NCBI RefSeq assembly: GCF_902499125.1
Contig: NZ_CABVPX010000029.1
Location: 34,104 to 98,103 of the forward strand
Source of the DNA: Burkholderia arboris
GTDB lineage: Bacteria; Pseudomonadota; Gammaproteobacteria; Burkholderiales; Burkholderiaceae
Reading direction: 5' to 3'
Length of the DNA stretch: 64,000 nucleotides
The notes below the pieces were generated by a model. The model saw nothing but the letters and a program-made list of their open reading frames with translations, searched no databases and was not told the DNA's origin. This document shows, piece by piece, positions 60,173 to 64,000 of this stretch. Both the position numbers and the translations under genes were made by a program. Positions within the stretch are counted from its first letter, which is position 1; each line of letters opens with the position of its first letter.

Positions 60173-60261
60173 GGCAGGAAAAGTGGGGATAGCGACATTG
60201 CAGCCATCACGATAGAGCGCGACCATGCGAGGTGTCAATCCACTGAAAGGAGATTCGTGTC

Positions 60262-60951
60262 ATGACTGCTGCGCCGTATGTCGTCGTCTTCGCGTTGTTC
60301 GAGAACGTGACGCAACTCGATTTCGCCGGGCCCTACGAGGTGTTCCTGCGCCTGCCCGGCGCGCAATGCGTGCTGGCTTCGTCAACCGGCGGGACGATCG
60401 AGGCCGATGGCGGCCTGACGATCGCGAACGTCAGGCGCCTGGCCGATATCCCGCATGCGGACCTCGTATGCGTGCCGGGTGGCCTCGGCGTGATCGAGGC
60501 GCTGGGCGATGCGGAATACGTGCGCGAGCTGCGCCGGCTGGCAGACGGGGCGCGCTATGTCACGTCGGTGTGCACCGGCTCGCTGTTGCTGGGGGCGGCA
60601 GGGTTGTTGCGCGGCAAGCGGGCCACATGTCACTGGTCGTGGCTCGACCTGGTGCCGGCGTTCGGTGCGACCGTCGATGACGCGCGCGTGGTGCGCGACG
60701 GGAACCTGATCACCGGTGGCGGCATCACGGCAGGCATCGACATGGCACTGACGGTGATGGCGGAAATTGCGGGGGCCGCCCATGCTCAGTCGGTGCAACT
60801 ATCCATCGAGTATGCCCCGGCGCCGCCGTTCGACTGCGGACGGCCGGAGCGCGCGGCGCCCGAGATCCTGGAGGCGGTGACCGCACAGCTGGGGCAGATG
60901 AGGATGGATCGCTACGACGCGGTGAAGCGGGCCGCGCAAGCGCTTCGATGA
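60262..60951 (+). CDS. DJ-1/PfpI family protein, isonitrile hydratase-like
   Basis: A 229-residue DJ-1/PfpI protein with LFENVTQLDFAGPYEVFLRLP and the nucleophile Cys104 in SVCTGSLLLGAAGLLRGKRATCHWS. This motif set, including the early Asp in LDFAGP, is that of isonitrile hydratase (InhA of Pseudomonas), which converts isonitriles to N-formamides. The gene is divergent from the GlxA-type regulator with a 90-base gap, a common pairing. Confidence 0.85.
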   Translation: MTAAPYVVVFALFENVTQLDFAGPYEVFLRLPGAQCVLASSTGGTIEADGGLTIANVRRLADIPHADLVCVPGGLGVIEALGDAEYVRELRRLADGARYVTSVCTGSLLLGAAGLLRGKRATCHWSWLDLVPAFGATVDDARVVRDGNLITGGGITAGIDMALTVMAEIAGAAHAQSVQLSIEYAPAPPFDCGRPERAAPEILEAVTAQLGQMRMDRYDAVKRAAQALR

Positions 60952-61053
60952 GCGACGGCGGGCGCAGGAAGCGCGGAATCTGACGCGCATCGGGACGTGC
61001 GGCCTGCGATGACGCGCCCGGCTCCGGCCGGGATTTGGTGTGCCGCTGTTTGC

Positions 61054-61087
61054 CGATCAACCGCCTGACATTGCAGGCGGTTGATCG
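61054..61087. terminator. perfect hairpin between convergent genes
   Basis: CGATCAACCGCCTG (61054-61067) pairs perfectly with its complement at 61074-61087 around the 6-base loop ACATTG. It lies about midway between the ends of the convergent PfpI-type and zmpA genes (stops at 60951 and 61201), so it can end transcripts from both sides. Confidence 0.7.
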
Positions 61088-61200
61088 ACATCTGCCCGTC
61101 ATTCGCGTGAGTACCGCGCGACGTCGATCGGCTCGTTCTCCGTCGAAACGGCGTGCCGTCACGCGATCTGCGGGCGTTCGGCGTACCCGCACACGCGCGA

Positions 61201-62898
61201 TCAGTTCACGCCGACTGCACTCCAGGCGCGTGCAACCGTTGTGCTTTCTGCCGAGTTCGCACCATACAGGTCGTTTGCCGCCTGGATCGACGCGCGCCGT
61301 GCGTTCGGGTAGCTCGAGTTGGCGTTCAGGTACACGGTCAGCGTCCGGTACCAGATCTTGCCGGCCTTGTCGCGGCCCAGGCCGCTGAAGGTCGTGTCGC
61401 CATTGCAGACCAGTTGCGTCCTCGACAGGCCGGTGTCGGTCGACGGCACCGCCGGGCCTTCCGACAGCAGGTAGAAGAAGCGGTTGCCGATCCCCGACGT
61501 GTAATGCGGATCGTGGCGCGGGTTCGACCACGAGAAGCCGCCGGACGGGTAGCAGGCGAACGACCGGCCGTCGAGATCCTGCTTGTACATCTTGCGCAGG
61601 CCGCCGCTCACGATGCGCGCACCGATCACGTAGTTGCCGGGATCGTTCGGGTTGTTCGCGTAGAACTTCACCAGCGTGCCGAAAATATCGGACGTCGCTT
61701 CGTTCAGGCCGCCCGCGTCGCCCGAATAGTTCAGGTTGGCGGTGGCCTCGGTCACGCCGTGGCTCATTTCGTGCCCGGCGACATCGACCGATACGACGGG
61801 TTTCGGCAGGCGGGTGCCCGGATCACCGTCGCCGTACGCCATCACGCGCGACGACAGCCATGCCGCGTTCGCGCCCGTCGTGCCGCTGCCGGTGTTGAAC
61901 ACCACGTGCGCGTAGCTCTTCACGCCGCGGCCATCGTTGAAGATGCCGTTGCGGTTGTGCGTCGTCTTGTAGTAGTCCCAAGTTAACGCAAGCCCGTAAT
62001 CGATGTCGGCGGCGACGGTCTGCCGGTCGGTCGTCGCGTTGTTGCCCCACACGTTCGTGCTGCTCGTGAAGATCGACAGGTCGGTCGCCTGTTCGACGTC
62101 GTCCGAGCTCAGGCCGCGGCCATCGTAGACCGAGCCGCCGCCGCGGCTCGGATCGAGCATCCGGTACGCGTTCGTGCCGGTCTGGTCCGTCGTGAGCGTC
62201 AGGTTGCCGTAGTACAGCGAGCGGCCGGTGCCGGTCGCGGCGGCGGTCTTGATCAGGTCCTGTGCGTCGAGCACGTTGCCGGTGCGCGCGTCGACGTAGT
62301 ACAGCACGGCGTCGCCATGCGTATCGGTCGCCTTGCCGAATACGCGCACCGCATAGGCCAGCGTCGGCGCGACGTCGCGGGCGAACACGACGAGCTCCGC
62401 GTCTTCGACGCGGCGCACGTCCGAGTTGAAACGCGCGGCCGCGACGTTCCTGGCCCGGGTCGCGCCGACGTCGGGTGCGTTGCGTACCACCGAGCGGTTT
62501 CCGACCTTGCCGATCGTGCCGGCGAGATTGATCGGCGCGAGCTGGGTCAGGCTCGCCTGCTTCAACTGCCCCTTGCTCGAATGGACGACGACGTCACCGC
62601 CGATCACGGGCAGGCCCGCGTAGAAGCGGTCGAAGCGCACGTGCTCGGTGCCGTCGGGGTCGACGATCACGTCGCGTACCTGGAACTGATCGCCGTCCGT
62701 CGGCGCGCTGGCTTGCGGCCCTGCGAACTTCAACGCACGTGCCGTGCCGCCAGTGGCGAGGCTGAAGGCGGACGGGTTCTGCTGGATCAGTTGCAGGGCT
62801 TTGTCGACCGCGGCGGGCTGGTCGCCGGCCTGGGCAAAAGCGCTGAGACTCGCAACGGTAATCGCGGTGATGGGCAGCAGACGAGACAATTTCTTCAT
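61201..62898 (-). CDS. zmpA: extracellular zinc metalloprotease ZmpA (thermolysin family)
   Basis: Secreted protease preproenzyme of 565 residues. It has a signal peptide (MKKLSRLLPITAITVASLSAFAQA), a propeptide to about residue 220 and an M4 catalytic domain. Zinc motif HEMSH is H376-H380 with catalytic E377; the third ligand is in GGLNEATSD and the proton-donor His is H465 in DPHYTSG. E377 and H465 coincide with residues I recall being mutated in B. cenocepacia ZmpA. Known ZmpA autoprocesses, cleaves host proteins and is quorum-sensing regulated; no clear cep box was seen in its upstream region. The ATG at 62898 is chosen over one 45 bases upstream because it starts the signal peptide. Confidence 0.93.
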   Translation of the reverse strand: MKKLSRLLPITAITVASLSAFAQAGDQPAAVDKALQLIQQNPSAFSLATGGTARALKFAGPQASAPTDGDQFQVRDVIVDPDGTEHVRFDRFYAGLPVIGGDVVVHSSKGQLKQASLTQLAPINLAGTIGKVGNRSVVRNAPDVGATRARNVAAARFNSDVRRVEDAELVVFARDVAPTLAYAVRVFGKATDTHGDAVLYYVDARTGNVLDAQDLIKTAAATGTGRSLYYGNLTLTTDQTGTNAYRMLDPSRGGGSVYDGRGLSSDDVEQATDLSIFTSSTNVWGNNATTDRQTVAADIDYGLALTWDYYKTTHNRNGIFNDGRGVKSYAHVVFNTGSGTTGANAAWLSSRVMAYGDGDPGTRLPKPVVSVDVAGHEMSHGVTEATANLNYSGDAGGLNEATSDIFGTLVKFYANNPNDPGNYVIGARIVSGGLRKMYKQDLDGRSFACYPSGGFSWSNPRHDPHYTSGIGNRFFYLLSEGPAVPSTDTGLSRTQLVCNGDTTFSGLGRDKAGKIWYRTLTVYLNANSSYPNARRASIQAANDLYGANSAESTTVARAWSAVGVN

Positions 62899-63331
62899 GT
62901 AATTCCCCAGGTTATGGATGGGTTTGTTCGAGGAATGCATCAAGTAATGACTTTGATATAAGACATGTCGCGTACAGCAGAGGCATGCTAGGAGGCCATT
63001 TTTATAATTACAAGATATTTTCTGTGATATTGATTTTTCATGTCTCCGCTGTTAATCAAGTCATGATTTGGTGAGAAATATGAAATGATCTTGTCGGTGG
63101 CGTTGGCGGGATCGGCAACGCCGCATCGACGGTGTGCGGCTGAGGGGCGTTGTGCGACTGGGCGAGGCAGGGTGCGATGCCCGGGGCGATTGGCGGGGGT
63201 GACGTACGGCCGAGTTAAAGAGGGGAAATTTTCTTTATTAAATATTGATTTTGATTGTTGCAGTGTCGTGCGTTTCAATGCGGCTGGACAATACTCCGGA
63301 TATTTTCGATTTTTGATCGCGATGTCACTCA
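62899..63331. other. AT-rich upstream region of zmpA
   Basis: About 430 bases, partly much richer in A/T (62940-63100 and 63210-63320) than the rest of the window. It holds the zmpA promoter region and imperfect dyads around ATCAAGT (62939-62957 and 63053-63070). No gene supported. A lux/cep-box-like element could not be identified by eye. Confidence 0.5.
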
Positions 63332-63625
63332 ATACGCAGCGAGCGTCGGGCTACGGCGCTCGTCGGTGTTGCGCCCGGTGCTTGCACTTGCGGGCGCCGG
63401 GGGCGACGACGCGGGCAGGGCGGGCGCTTCACGCTTCATCGCGTGCTTGACGTGGCAATGTCGAGCGCAACGCGCCCTGCCATCGAAGCGTTCGACCTAT
63501 GCGCGAACGTCGCCGGCAAACGACCCAAGGTCGCGCTGGTTGTCTGCATACGCAAACGCCTGGCCCTGCTCGATGCCATCGCCGGAGCCAATGCGCCTTG
63601 GGGCGACTCGCTTCGTCACGCTTGA
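63332..63625 (+). pseudogene. IS110-family transposase, C-terminal remnant
   Basis: A frame without an initiation codon encodes the C-terminal third of an IS110-type transposase. It contains RRATALVGVAPGAC, GRRGRRRGQGGRF, then HRVLDVAMSSATRPAIEAF, GKRPKVALVVCIRKRLALL and NAPW before a TGA at 63623-63625. These correspond in order to the conserved Transposase_20 blocks (LVGVAP, RGxRRIxGGR, LYMAxLxATR, GKPxKVALVAxMRKLL, W). Everything upstream is missing and no terminal repeats are visible, as expected for IS110 relics. It marks old mobile-element activity next to zmpA. Confidence 0.8.
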
Positions 63626-63927
63626 ACGCGAAGACGGTTACCTCGTTGCGATCGGCTGACTCCGGCCTGCGTCAAGGTTCTCCCGCGCAGGTGGCGTGTG
63701 GGTGGAGTTCCAGGCGATCGAAGTCACCCGGTTTCAACGTGGTGAATGACGGGTCTTGCAGCACGTGCTGTCCGCGGCTTGCTGTCGACTGGCAAAGCCG
63801 GTGAGCTTCCTGCCATTGACGCGCGCATGGCAATGCTGAATACACCATTCCGGGTTTCAGCGGCTTTTCAGGCCCGAAGGCGGGCTTCCGTGCACTTCCG
63901 GATGCGATGCGTGCCCGCCACGGGACA
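63626..63927. other. intergenic, small hairpin before the porin end
   Basis: About 300 bases between the transposase remnant and the leftward porin end. GCCCG-AAGG-CGGGC (63872-63885) is a short hairpin that could act as the porin terminator on the minus strand. No gene supported. Confidence 0.4.
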
Positions 63928-64000
63928 TCAGAAGCGGTGGATCAGGCCGACGCCGAGGCCGATCTGGTTCTGCTTCGAACCTGCGCCCACGCCGTCGCCG
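63928..64000 (-). CDS. porin, 3' end only
   Basis: The last 23 codons of a leftward gene that continues beyond the window. The encoded end, SKQNQIGLGVGLIHRF, is the typical C-terminal strand of Burkholderia porins with terminal Phe for outer-membrane assembly. This would be the fourth porin of the window. Confidence 0.8.
   Translation of the reverse strand, partial: GDGVGAGSKQNQIGLGVGLIHRF

Noticed and set aside
63660..63720. IS5-like transposase fragment
   Set aside because: One frame gives VLPRRW, as in the C-terminal motif of IS5-type transposases, but only about six residues agree and the surrounding sequence does not. Probably chance.
1..64000. CRISPR array, tRNA, rRNA, integron or complete prophage
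   Set aside because: No regularly spaced repeats, cas genes, tRNA-like cloverleaf ends, integrase genes or phage structural genes were seen.

Overview
This window comes from a high-GC betaproteobacterium of the genus Burkholderia, most likely the Burkholderia cepacia complex. The evidence is the very GC-rich third codon positions, four OmpC-type Burkholderia porins, a catB-catA-benABCD catabolic block, and a 565-residue thermolysin-family protease that matches ZmpA of B. cenocepacia. From memory, zmpA lies on the third, dispensable replicon of that species, which suits the accessory-metabolism character of the window. There are no rRNA, tRNA or core housekeeping genes.

Layout. (1) 0-8.1 kb: benzoate/catechol catabolism. 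A LysR-type site and promoter precede catB, catA, benA, benB, benC, benD and a RidA-like gene, with a convergent CatR/BenM-type regulator. (2) 8.5-15.1 kb: porin, tannase/feruloyl-esterase lipoprotein, DUF1641 protein, orphan OmpR-type response regulator, two small phage- or flagellum-like genes and a GNAT acetyltransferase. (3) 15.1-25.1 kb: a DeoR-controlled locus that reads as breakdown of a galactosamine-containing polymer. It has a BadF-type sugar kinase, AgaS deaminase/isomerase, KbaZ-like protein and EamA transporter. Divergent from these are a GH36-type alpha-galactosidase, a GH114 lipoprotein (endo-alpha-1,4-polygalactosaminidase family) and a porin. (4) 25-33 kb: small and miscellaneous genes, including an HPr-like protein without its active-site histidine, PhnA, a spermidine-synthase-like protein, DUF1275 and DUF2909 membrane proteins, an AraC regulator divergent from an SDR, and a DKNYY protein. 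(5) 33-43 kb: a set of genes of the kind used to obtain sulfur from organosulfur compounds (TauD-like dioxygenase, SsuABC/TauABC-like ABC transporter, SfnB-like and SfnG-like flavoenzymes, porin, DUF3088, a second substrate-binding protein). (6) 43-48 kb: lipoproteins, including a pyroglutamyl-peptidase-like protein with Ser at the catalytic Cys position, and an FkbM-type methyltransferase. (7) 48.1-53.2 kb: fumarase, DctA and an adenylosuccinate-lyase-superfamily enzyme, divergent from a GntR/HutC regulator with two perfect palindromes between them. (8) 53.3-59.1 kb: amine oxidation genes (frameshifted flavin amine oxidase, aldehyde dehydrogenase, unknown protein, DadA-type oxidase). (9) 59.2-64 kb: GlxA-type AraC regulator divergent from an isonitrile-hydratase-like DJ-1/PfpI protein, zmpA, an IS110-family transposase remnant and the 3' end of a fourth porin.

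The most original signal is region 3. Secreted GH114 and GH36 enzymes, a porin, an importer, a kinase and AgaS form a plausible chain from an extracellular galactosaminan, such as fungal galactosaminogalactan, to tagatose phosphates. All of it sits around one promoter region carrying AgaR-like inverted repeats. Region 7 looks like a small operon for a compound that an uncharacterised lyase splits to fumarate.
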